11,867 bases of DNA from Saprospiraceae bacterium. Its GTDB lineage: Bacteria > Bacteroidota > Bacteroidia > Chitinophagales > Saprospiraceae. Made by a program: the position numbers and the translations under genes. Numbering within the stretch: position 1 is the first letter of the stretch; every line of letters begins with the position of its first letter. Below the pieces are notes generated by a model that saw only the letters and a program-made list of their open reading frames with translations, searched no databases and was not told where the DNA came from. Positions 1-5,078 of the stretch are shown in pieces. Location: positions 1 to 11,867 of the forward strand of contig JALZVB010000240.1 of the NCBI GenBank assembly GCA_023300835.1. Direction: 5' to 3'.

Positions 1-287
1 GTGCCATTTCAGATTTTTCATTCAAAAAAAGTTTTTTAGCTCAACTTATTGATAGACGCGAGGATTGGTATCATAAACGCAGTCAAATTTACGGAACGTG
101 GAATAATTATAGGGCAGAAAAGTTCAAAGAAATTAGAAACCTGAATGATATTGATAAAATGAGATTTGAATATAATTTACTTAGACTTGAGGAACAGAGT
201 ATAGCAGAAAATAGATTAATTCCTGAAGGGTATATAAAAAGTGCATATCCTACAAATTATTTTTGTGGATATATGATGAAGAAATAA
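1..287 (+). CDS. C-terminal part of an unknown protein (5' end outside window)
   Basis: The reading frame starting at base 3 is open from the window edge to a TAA at 285-287, giving 94 residues with no internal stop. The peptide is polar and charged, with a stretch rich in Arg, Tyr, Trp and Lys (WYHKRSQIYGTWNNYR) followed by a probable helix around NLNDIDKMRFEYNLLRLEEQ. It ends in a Tyr/Phe/Cys-rich tail, YFCGYMMKK. No signal peptide or membrane segment is visible in this part. I do not recognise the family. It is the first of several same-strand accessory genes, and an imperfect palindrome (299-362) follows its stop closely. The uninterrupted frame and protein-like composition support real coding, but the start and full length cannot be seen. 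Confidence 0.6.
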   Translation, partial: AISDFSFKKSFLAQLIDRREDWYHKRSQIYGTWNNYRAEKFKEIRNLNDIDKMRFEYNLLRLEEQSIAENRLIPEGYIKSAYPTNYFCGYMMKK

Positions 288-298
288 AAAACGATATA

Positions 299-362
299 GA
301 ACAAGTGATATGAGATCAGATTTGCTATCGCTGCGTCCACTCCATATCGCAGATACGTTAGC
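299..362 (+). repeat. attC-like imperfect palindrome, site A
   Basis: The element begins at AAC (300-302), 12 nt after the preceding stop, and ends in GTTAGC (357-362). Inside, TATC (326-329) and TGCG (332-335) can pair with CGCA (348-351) and GATA (352-355), leaving a 2-nt bulge on the left arm and a 12-nt loop. Extra unpaired bases on one arm and outer AAC...GTT ends are features of integron attC sites. The 17 nt from 357 to 373 match 2701-2717 at 15 positions. The next ATG is 20 nt past GTTAGC. The left arm is much longer than the right, so this is not a textbook attC. Confidence 0.45.
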
Positions 363-382
363 TATTATTAAAACAAACAAAA

Positions 383-514
383 ATGAAAGAACAAGAAAAA
401 AGTAAACTAGCAATTGAAGAGAATGGTAAAAATAAGAGAACCCCAAAATTGCTGATCATTCTATTTTTTATTATAGTACTAGGATTAGCGTATGACCTAC
501 TATTTATAAAATAG
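383..514 (+). CDS. Small single-pass membrane protein (43 aa)
   Basis: ATG at 383 opens a 43-residue frame ending in TAG (512-514). The first 24 or so residues are highly charged (MKEQEKSKLAIEEN, then Lys/Arg-rich). They are followed by one strongly hydrophobic helix of about 16 to 18 residues (LLIILFFIIVLGLAYDLLF) and a final Lys. This is a cytoplasmic tail plus one transmembrane helix with positive residues on the inside (inference). The start lies 20 nt after the GTTAGC end of the upstream palindrome, the same arrangement as the DUF6624 gene at 2732. The next gene begins 62 nt downstream with no palindrome between them, so the two may form one unit. The function is unknown. Confidence 0.55.
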   Translation: MKEQEKSKLAIEENGKNKRTPKLLIILFFIIVLGLAYDLLFIK

Positions 515-576
515 ACTCATCTTGGTAATAGATAAGGGTTTCATTTTTAGAAAAACAGTAAATATCAATAGTTGAG

Positions 577-1098
577 ATGAAAAAAAGTGAATTTGTAGTT
601 ATTGATGACTTCTTAAAAAAAAGAGAAAATGGAATAATAGAGAACCATCATGTTGTAATTTCAACTGAATCTATTTATCTTATTAAAACAAGTACAAACT
701 ATGGAGAATATGTCAAATCATTATTTTCGGGAATGGGTGAAATAATAGGAATTGCTGGAGGAGGAATTGCATTCTTAGGTGAATTGGCAAGTGAATTAAC
801 AGGGGACAAATTATCTAAATTGTTAAAATCCCACTCTAAAAAAGCTTCTGAAAAATATGTAAATAAAGTATTAGAAAACTTAGATAAAATAGCATTGAAA
901 AATAATGGAATAACTAAAATTCAGTTTCATGATATCGAAGAAATAACATTAAAAAAAGGATATATATTAAATGGAAAATCATTCATAGAAATCAACCATA
1001 ATGGAATGAAAATAAAATTATATTCTAAGTCGAGAAAAGAGGTTTCAGAACTAATTGATATCCTAAGAACCAAACAGCAAAAATTAACATTAGGATAA
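577..1098 (+). CDS. Hypothetical 173-aa protein, possible split PH-like fold
   Basis: ATG at 577 begins a Lys- and Ile-rich protein of 173 residues. The N-terminal third (about 20-42) looks like beta strands (HHVVISTESIYLIKTS). A glycine-rich hydrophobic segment follows at about 50-70 (MGEIIGIAGGGIAFLGEL), then a Lys-rich helical stretch (about 75-110). The C-terminal part alternates strands (KIQFHDIEEITLKKG, IEINHNGMKIKLY) and ends in a helix (SRKEVSELIDILRT). Strands ending in one helix suggest a PH/GRAM-like membrane-binding fold interrupted by a helical insertion. This is a structural guess from the pattern, not a family match. There is no signal peptide. A palindromic element lies about 30 nt after the stop. 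Confidence 0.75.
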   Translation: MKKSEFVVIDDFLKKRENGIIENHHVVISTESIYLIKTSTNYGEYVKSLFSGMGEIIGIAGGGIAFLGELASELTGDKLSKLLKSHSKKASEKYVNKVLENLDKIALKNNGITKIQFHDIEEITLKKGYILNGKSFIEINHNGMKIKLYSKSRKEVSELIDILRTKQQKLTLG

Positions 1099-1127
1099 AA
1101 TATGTTTAAAAGAAAAACGAAAGCTAG

Positions 1128-1171
1128 CAATAAGTGATTACAGCATATCTCTCCTATGTCGAGAGATGCTG
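1128..1171 (+). repeat. Repeat and hairpin, site B (copy of site C)
   Basis: Bases 1128-1147 match 2329-2348 at 19 of 20 positions (CAATAAGTGATYACAGCATA). The right arms also match (GAGATGCTG at 1163-1171 against GAGACGCTG at 2366-2374). The element folds as CAGCAT, a, TCTC, a 9-nt loop, GAGA, g, ATGCTG, giving ten base pairs and one mismatch. It lies 30 nt after the stop of the gene before it. Outer AAC and GTT ends are not preserved in register, so if this is an attC-type site it is probably decayed. Confidence 0.6.
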
Positions 1172-1299
1172 GATACTATCATAAAGATGTTTTAACGTTT
1201 TGGGGTTGGTGTTACATAGTATCTGAAATTACAATAATAGCAATTCTTATTTTTCTTGAATTTAAGATAGCAAGAAAACTAATTCAGAAACATACGTGA
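1156..1299 (+). CDS. Possible small membrane protein (47 aa)
   Basis: ATG at 1156 opens a 47-residue frame closed by TGA at 1297-1299. It reads MSRDAGYYHKDVLTFWGW, then a hydrophobic span of about 18 residues (IVSEITIIAILIFLEF), then a basic tail (KIARKLIQKHT), as expected for a one-pass membrane peptide with its C-terminus in the cytoplasm. The start codon falls in the loop of the site B hairpin and no Shine-Dalgarno is seen. An in-frame TGA at 1135-1137 prevents a longer upstream version. The membrane-like pattern argues for a real or formerly real gene, but the short length and the overlap with a repeat leave this uncertain. Confidence 0.35.
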   Translation: MSRDAGYYHKDVLTFWGWCYIVSEITIIAILIFLEFKIARKLIQKHT

Positions 1300-1334
1300 A
1301 TAAATAAATTGAGAAAATAGAACAAAGTCAGCAA

Positions 1335-1369
1335 CTAACATTTTATCAGACCATATTTTCTGGGCAGTT
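1335..1369 (+). repeat. Weak attC-like palindrome before the lipoprotein gene
   Basis: CTAAC (1335-1339), a 7-nt spacer, CAGA (1347-1350), an 8-nt loop, TCTG (1359-1362), a 4-nt spacer and GTT (1367-1369) form a small nested inverted repeat. The layout is the same as the other intergenic palindromes of the left third: outer AAC/GTT and an inner short stem. The inner stem is only four base pairs, so chance cannot be excluded. It lies 35 nt after the 47-aa frame and 56 nt before the next ATG. Confidence 0.3.
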
Positions 1370-1425
1370 CACAACGGCTCAACTCAAAAAAATAATTATA
1401 TGTTATCTATAATCAAAAGTGAAAA

Positions 1426-2328
1426 ATGATGAATTACAAATATTTGTTTGGTTTTCTAATAATCACAATGGTTATATCATGCTCCATTTCTGAAGCTATA
1501 GAAATGGAAGGTGAGTACTTTATGGTTAGTGATGATTCTCAGGTTTTATCCATAAACGATTCAACAATAATATTCAATGATACTACCTCGCCTTCAGATG
1601 TAGAAAATGTAATTTGGTATACAGATGAAGAGGGTAACATGTTAGAGGCTCCCAGTTGTATAGAAGTAAAATTTTCAATTGATTCAATTGATTCTAATAA
1701 TGGTATCTATGTATCAGCGTTCAAGGGTAAATTTAAGTGTTACGGATATCATCTAATTAAGGAAAATCAATTTCTTAGTGTTACCCCATTAAAGACATTA
1801 GATGGTATAGAATTCCATTTCACAGTGCCAACTTTGTATCACTTAAAAAAAGCTCCAAAAGATAAAAGCATAGAAAAGAATATTACAATACTAATTAATA
1901 AATATGTTAAACTAAATAAAATTAACTATGTTGCATTTGAACAAAAATCAAGTGGAGTAGCAAATGAATGTGGCAAGAACGAAATGACGATAAAATTAGA
2001 TTCAACAGGAATAAATAAATCGAACTTAGTAATTAATCCTATGCTCTATGCCAGAAAAAGATATGTTGCAAAGTTCATTGATGAGTCGGATGTAGTAGTT
2101 AAAGAAATCCCAGTTATTTTCCACAAGACAATTAGTGATATCAAAAATGAATTTACGAAAGAACAGCAAAAATCTGAATTAGAAAAGCTTTATGTAAATG
2201 ACATGTATCTAGTGGTTTATAGATTTAATCCCGGAAGAAAAACAGTAGTAAATAAGATATTTAATGAAGAAATATCTGGACAAGTTCAAGCATTTGAATT
2301 AAGATCGTTAAATAGTGACTATAGATAA
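1426..2328 (+). CDS. Hypothetical lipoprotein (300 aa)
   Basis: The N-terminus has a lipoprotein signal: Lys5, a hydrophobic core (LFGFLIITMVI) and a lipobox-like VISC with Cys19 as the probable lipidation site. Two ATGs stand side by side (1426 and 1429) and either could be the start. The mature part is rich in Asp, Asn, Ser and Lys with many short beta-like stretches, and has further cysteines in ASCIEV, GKFKCYGYH and ANECGKN. I recognise no domain. The product is probably anchored in the periplasm or outer membrane. The TAA stop overlaps the AAC start of the downstream palindrome (2327-2389), as expected if gene and repeat form one cassette-like unit. Confidence 0.75.
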   Translation: MMNYKYLFGFLIITMVISCSISEAIEMEGEYFMVSDDSQVLSINDSTIIFNDTTSPSDVENVIWYTDEEGNMLEAPSCIEVKFSIDSIDSNNGIYVSAFKGKFKCYGYHLIKENQFLSVTPLKTLDGIEFHFTVPTLYHLKKAPKDKSIEKNITILINKYVKLNKINYVAFEQKSSGVANECGKNEMTIKLDSTGINKSNLVINPMLYARKRYVAKFIDESDVVVKEIPVIFHKTISDIKNEFTKEQQKSELEKLYVNDMYLVVYRFNPGRKTVVNKIFNEEISGQVQAFELRSLNSDYR

Positions 2329-2389
2329 CAATAAGTGATCACAGCATAACTACTCCATCTTCATAGAGACGCTGATTCTATGATCTGTT
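2327..2389 (+). repeat. attC-like palindrome, site C (best symmetric case)
   Basis: AACA (2327-2330), 11 nt, CAGC (2342-2345), a 25-nt loop, GCTG (2371-2374), 11 nt, TGTT (2386-2389). The two arms have identical spacing, which is how integron attC sites arrange their R and L boxes. The first A pair belongs to the stop codon of the preceding gene. Bases 2329-2348 repeat site B at 19 of 20 positions, and TCATAGAGACG (2361-2371) recurs exactly at 2674-2684 in site D. The right end reads GTTAATA, not the canonical GTTRRRY. Confidence 0.55.
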
Positions 2390-2467
2390 AATATTCGTCA
2401 AAATTAAATCGAAGAAAATATTAGCAGTATAGAATATAGATGACAACTAAATAATCATATATACCCT

Positions 2468-2486
2468 CTATTGACTTTGTCAATAG
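2468..2486. repeat. Perfect 8-bp hairpin
   Basis: CTATTGAC (2468-2475), loop TTT, GTCAATAG (2479-2486). All eight pairs are exact. No T-tract follows on either strand (CCTTTAC on +, AGGGTATA on -), so it is not a convincing intrinsic terminator. It lies in the gene-free gap between sites C and D. Confidence 0.6.
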
Positions 2487-2536
2487 CCTTTACTTTAAGT
2501 ACATAGAAACCTATTCTTTTCAAAAAGGAAGGAAAC

Positions 2537-2692
2537 ATGGAGAATGTGAGAAGGTTGGAAGAAGGAATTTTTAGGACTTAAAAGGAAAAAAGCAGCGATC
2601 TAACTGAAAGAGAGGTTTTAAATTTTGTAGCTTTAGTTAAACTTCATGGCTATACTCAATATCTATTCGTTCCTCATAGAGACGATCGATAG
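2537..2692 (+). pseudogene. Possible broken small gene (in-frame TAA at 2579)
   Basis: ATG at 2537 follows a purine-rich AAGGAAGGAAAC. The frame reads MENVRRLEEGIFRT, a TAA at 2579-2581, and then 36 codons in the same frame to TAG at 2690-2692. The second part (for example LTEREVLNFVALVKLHGYT) looks protein-like, with an amphipathic helix pattern. This could be a decayed 51-codon gene, or a chance open stretch in AT-rich DNA. Its end runs into the palindrome at 2640-2707, which counts against it. I recognise no family. Confidence 0.2.
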
Positions 2693-2707
2693 AATCAGCC
2701 GTTAGCG
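2640..2707 (+). repeat. attC-like palindrome, site D
   Basis: AAC (2640-2642), 5 nt, GGCT (2648-2651), about 45 nt, AGCC (2697-2700), then directly GTTAGCG (2701-2707). The sequence from GTTAGC onward (2701-2717) matches site A (357-373) at 15 of 17 positions, and the DUF6624 gene starts 25 nt past GTTAGC. Site D shares TCATAGAGACG with site C, and its ATAGAATCAGC (2689-2699) is the exact reverse complement of GCTGATTCTAT in site C (2371-2381). That points to a common origin with rearranged arms. Confidence 0.5.
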
Positions 2708-2731
2708 ATAATTAAAAGTAAAATTTAAGTA

Positions 2732-3658
2732 ATGAAAAAAATAATATTATTCTTATTCGCGCTAGGATTATTAACTTCTTGCAAAACTCATCAATCAATT
2801 AGCACAGATGCAATTGAATCAACAGAAGAGAAAATTGTAAAAGAAGATCATGAAAAGTACTCAAGTTCTATAAAAGAAGCATTGAATCTATACGGGCAAA
2901 AAGATTATATAAATTCTGCAGTTAAATACAAAGAAGCATTTGATGCAATTGGCGGTAAGGCATATCCAAATGATAGATATAACGCAGCATGTTCGTATTC
3001 ATTAGCAGAAAATAAAGGTAGATCATTTTTTCACTTATTCAGATTAGCAAACGATAGTAATTACAGTAATTTAAATCATATCACGACTGATACGGATTTA
3101 GATTATTTACATGAAGATAAAAAATGGATAGAATTAATAGCAATCGTAGAAACCAATAAGGAATTTAAAGAAAAAGACTTTGATAAACCTTTGGTTGCCA
3201 AACTTGAAAAGATTTATACTGAAGACCAAAAGTATAGAAGGCAAATAAGTAGGATAAAAGATGAATATGGTTGGGAGTCTAATGAAATGAAAGCACATTG
3301 GCAGATTATAAACAATAAGGATTCTATTAATTTAATTGAAATAGTAAAAATCCTTGACAATAGAGGCTGGTTAGGGAAAGATATAGTCGGAAGACAAGGT
3401 AATTCAACTTTATTTCTAGTCATTCAACATTCTGATATTGAAACTCAATTGAAATATCTACCAATGATGAGAGAAGCCGTGAAAGAAGAAAACGCAGATG
3501 CAAGTAGTTTGGCTCTTTTAGAAGATAGGGTTGCTTTGGGTCAAGGGAAGAGACAAATTTACGGTAGTCAAATACATACTGATAATGAAACAAGAGAAAT
3601 GTATGTTGCTCCATTAATTGATCCTGAAAATGTAGATATAAGACGAGCGGAAGTTTGA
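2732..3658 (+). CDS. DUF6624-type lipoprotein, probably truncated by an in-frame TGA
   Basis: The 308-aa frame starts with a clear lipoprotein signal (MKKIILFLFALGLLTSC, Cys17). Residues of about 45-130 look like a TPR-type helical repeat region (LNLYGQKDYINSAVKYKEAF, NAACSYSLAENKG, then DTDLDYLHEDKKW). Residues of about 150-308 match my memory of the DUF6624 family (ALLEDRVALGQGKRQIYGSQ, YVAPLIDPENVDIRRAEV). In that family the sequence after RRAEV normally continues as Gly-Leu and about 30 more residues. Here GTT (Val) is followed by TGA (3656-3658), and the same frame continues as LGKLSDYISRWNLVWDIEKHKE and a few residues more to TAA at 3752-3754. So the gene seems to carry one nonsense change, GGA to TGA, or a sequencing error. 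The product would sit on the outer membrane. Its function is unknown. Confidence 0.85.
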   Translation: MKKIILFLFALGLLTSCKTHQSISTDAIESTEEKIVKEDHEKYSSSIKEALNLYGQKDYINSAVKYKEAFDAIGGKAYPNDRYNAACSYSLAENKGRSFFHLFRLANDSNYSNLNHITTDTDLDYLHEDKKWIELIAIVETNKEFKEKDFDKPLVAKLEKIYTEDQKYRRQISRIKDEYGWESNEMKAHWQIINNKDSINLIEIVKILDNRGWLGKDIVGRQGNSTLFLVIQHSDIETQLKYLPMMREAVKEENADASSLALLEDRVALGQGKRQIYGSQIHTDNETREMYVAPLIDPENVDIRRAEV

Positions 3659-3754
3659 CTTGGAAAACTCTCCGATTATATTAGCCGTTGGAATTTAGTG
3701 TGGGACATTGAAAAACATAAAGAAAGGACTGCTAGGATCGAAATACAGAAGTAA
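3656..3754 (+). other. In-frame continuation of the DUF6624 gene past TGA
   Basis: After the TGA at 3656-3658 the frame of the 2732 gene stays open for 31 codons to TAA at 3752-3754. The residues (LGKLSDYISRWNLVW, then DIEKHKERTARIEIQK) look like the expected C-terminal tail of the family, with Gly expected at the TGA position. The full ancestral gene would then be 2732-3754, 340 codons plus stop. Confidence 0.65.
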
Positions 3755-3763
3755 ATTAAAAAA

Positions 3764-3813
3764 TGCTAACAATAGATATCAGAGAACCTTTACTTTAGCC
3801 AGACTCTCGATAT
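3764..3813 (+). repeat. attC-like hairpin with one bulged base, site E
   Basis: TGCTAAC (3764-3770) is the reverse complement of the GTTAGC ends seen at sites A and D. It is followed by ATATC (3776-3780), an unpaired A (3781) and GAG (3782-3784), which pair with CTCGATAT (3806-3813) across a 21-nt loop. Eight pairs with one extrahelical base on the left arm is a hallmark of attC L boxes. The right-hand GTT box is missing (TATAACAAAA instead). The next gene starts 15 nt downstream. Confidence 0.45.
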
Positions 3814-3828
3814 AACAAAAACCAACAA

Positions 3829-4143
3829 ATGACATTTAAAGATGACATAACTGAGAGAATAAATACGGACTTTGGAGAAAGAGCGATTGAAGCTACAAAG
3901 CTTATATTTGACGCAATAACCAAAAATGAAAATCTCAATACAGACAGAGTAATTCGTTGTATCATTTATTTAGCAAAAGGTGATTTGACTGACTTGATCA
4001 AATACATTGAATCTGCTACTATTGACACAAGGGAAGTGATTTTTTGGGCAGAATATACAGGAATAGCAGAGGCTAAAATTCCTAGACGGTTAAGAGACTT
4101 TAATAAGACTTTTGACAATTGCTCAAAGAATGTAGTACAATAA
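3829..4143 (+). CDS. Hypothetical 104-aa soluble protein
   Basis: ATG at 3829 opens a compact, charged, mainly helical protein with no signal peptide or membrane segment. Segments include RAIEATKLIFDAITKNE, DRVIRCIIYLAKGDLTDLIKYIE, TREVIFWAEYTG and RRLRDFNKTFDNC. I have a weak memory of similar short Bacteroidota proteins with an RCIIFLA...FWAEY...RDFNK pattern, but no name or function to assign. It is probably cytoplasmic. The start lies 15 nt after the site E palindrome and it is the last + gene of the accessory stretch. The TAA is followed by 127 nt with no clear gene before the convergent barrel gene. Confidence 0.75.
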   Translation: MTFKDDITERINTDFGERAIEATKLIFDAITKNENLNTDRVIRCIIYLAKGDLTDLIKYIESATIDTREVIFWAEYTGIAEAKIPRRLRDFNKTFDNCSKNVVQ

Positions 4144-4270
4144 GAATGAACTTGATTCAAGAATATCTGTTTTATGTCGATAGTCGACGAGGTATCATCA
4201 TTCATTAGACATCATTAACCATCCTCCTACTACAAGCTGTGTGCGAAGAATTAAAATGTCAAAAAACTCA

Positions 4271-4915
4271 CTACCACAATAGCCCCAAACTCAGATAGGT
4301 CCTATTGTCGGCTTTAAAGCCTCCACTATTTCTCTGATTATATATGAAAAGATAATAATAATCAGATTCTGAAAAGTGAAAGCTAATAATTGCACCAATG
4401 TCATGATTAACTGAGAATTTTGATTCTATAAAATCTGAAGCACCGTAAGAGATATATGGAGATATGCTGATCTTCTTATACCTGAATGGATAGAAAGCCC
4501 TAAGTTTCAAATCAAAATTATGCTCAGTTTCATAGCCTAAATTGAAATCGTAAAGTTCGTATTGGTACCTGCCGAATATTGAAATACTAAAAGGATATTT
4601 AGCAGTAGATCTTGTTACATAATATTCTGATTCAATACCAGCTGTAAACAATTGTTTAGGTAAAGTAACATTTGGGCTTATATATCCATTAAAAGGACTT
4701 TCACTATAACCGATATTTGCTCCTATAAAAGTGTTTGACCCAATGATTTTGCCATAGCGTATTAGGAGAGGGAAGTAACCATCAAAAGGTTCTAAATTCA
4801 GTGATAATAGTGCTTTGTGACCATGTTCTAAATGGCTTATGCCAAGTTGTGCATGTAGAGTTATATTTAATAAAATACAAATTGATATTGTAAAAATAAT
4901 TGATTTGGTTTTCAT
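4271..4915 (-). CDS. Hypothetical outer-membrane beta-barrel-like protein (214 aa)
   Basis: The start chosen is ATG at 4915. A frame-open TTG at 4924 would add three residues but is less likely. The N-terminus is a secretion signal (MKTKSIIFTISICILLN, ending near LHAQ) with a cleavage site after Ala-Gln-type residues. The mature part is a series of amphipathic strands rich in Tyr, Phe, Gly and Ser (LIRYGKIIGSNTFIGANIGY, FSISIFGRYQYELYDF, ISISPYISYGASDF, YYYLFIYNQ) and ends in strand-like LSLGLLW, as outer-membrane barrels do. It probably forms a small barrel of about 8 to 10 strands in the outer membrane. No specific family is recognised. It is convergent with the accessory + genes and stands apart from nrnA. 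Confidence 0.75.
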   Translation of the reverse strand: MKTKSIIFTISICILLNITLHAQLGISHLEHGHKALLSLNLEPFDGYFPLLIRYGKIIGSNTFIGANIGYSESPFNGYISPNVTLPKQLFTAGIESEYYVTRSTAKYPFSISIFGRYQYELYDFNLGYETEHNFDLKLRAFYPFRYKKISISPYISYGASDFIESKFSVNHDIGAIISFHFSESDYYYLFIYNQRNSGGFKADNRTYLSLGLLW

Positions 4916-5054
4916 AAAAACCAAACGATGTAGATTTGATTAAAGTATACAATTTTTTTTTTAAAGGATCATACTTATTTATAAATTATTTAAGCCAAGC
5001 TATCATTGATTGGCACTAAAATCAGCAACTTTGGAATTTAATCATTTAGTCTTC

Positions 5055-5078
5055 CAGCACTTCTTAGGTGCTGTTTTT
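5055..5078 (-). terminator. Hairpin directly after nrnA, possible terminator
   Basis: CAGCAC (5055-5060), loop of 7, GTGCTG (5068-5073): six perfect pairs. On the minus strand it starts three bases after the nrnA stop codon, where a terminator would be. The T-tract (5074-5078) lies on the + strand side, so for nrnA the hairpin has an upstream A-run and no good U-tract downstream. It would work better for + transcription, but there is no + gene nearby. Confidence 0.4.

Larger units (their letters stand above)
2329..2731. other. 403-nt gap holding repeats and a broken frame
   Basis: No intact gene is visible here. The gap contains site C at its left end, a perfect small hairpin at 2468-2486, a frame at 2537-2692 broken by one stop, and the attC-like site D at its right end. 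Two palindromes with a decayed frame between them would fit a cassette whose gene has degraded. Confidence 0.55.

Noticed and set aside
515..576. attC-like site between the 43-aa gene and the 173-aa gene
   Set aside because: Although GTTGAG precedes the ATG, no matching left arm or stem was found.
3656..3658. TGA read as glycine or as selenocysteine
   Set aside because: The CotH gene uses TGA as its real stop, so a recoded genetic code is unlikely, and no SECIS-like element was identified. A point mutation is simpler.
4176..4190. GTCGA repeated at 4176-4180 and 4183-4187 (with palindrome GTCGAC) as a further attC-like site
   Set aside because: No outer AAC/GTT pair in register and only short pairing; it looks like chance.
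1..4270. Integron integrase or transposase in the accessory stretch
   Set aside because: No frame shows tyrosine-recombinase or DDE-type features; if such an enzyme exists it is outside the window.
4916..4924. TTG start at 4924 for the beta-barrel gene
   Set aside because: It adds only three residues, and the ATG at 4915 gives a standard signal peptide start (MKTKSII).
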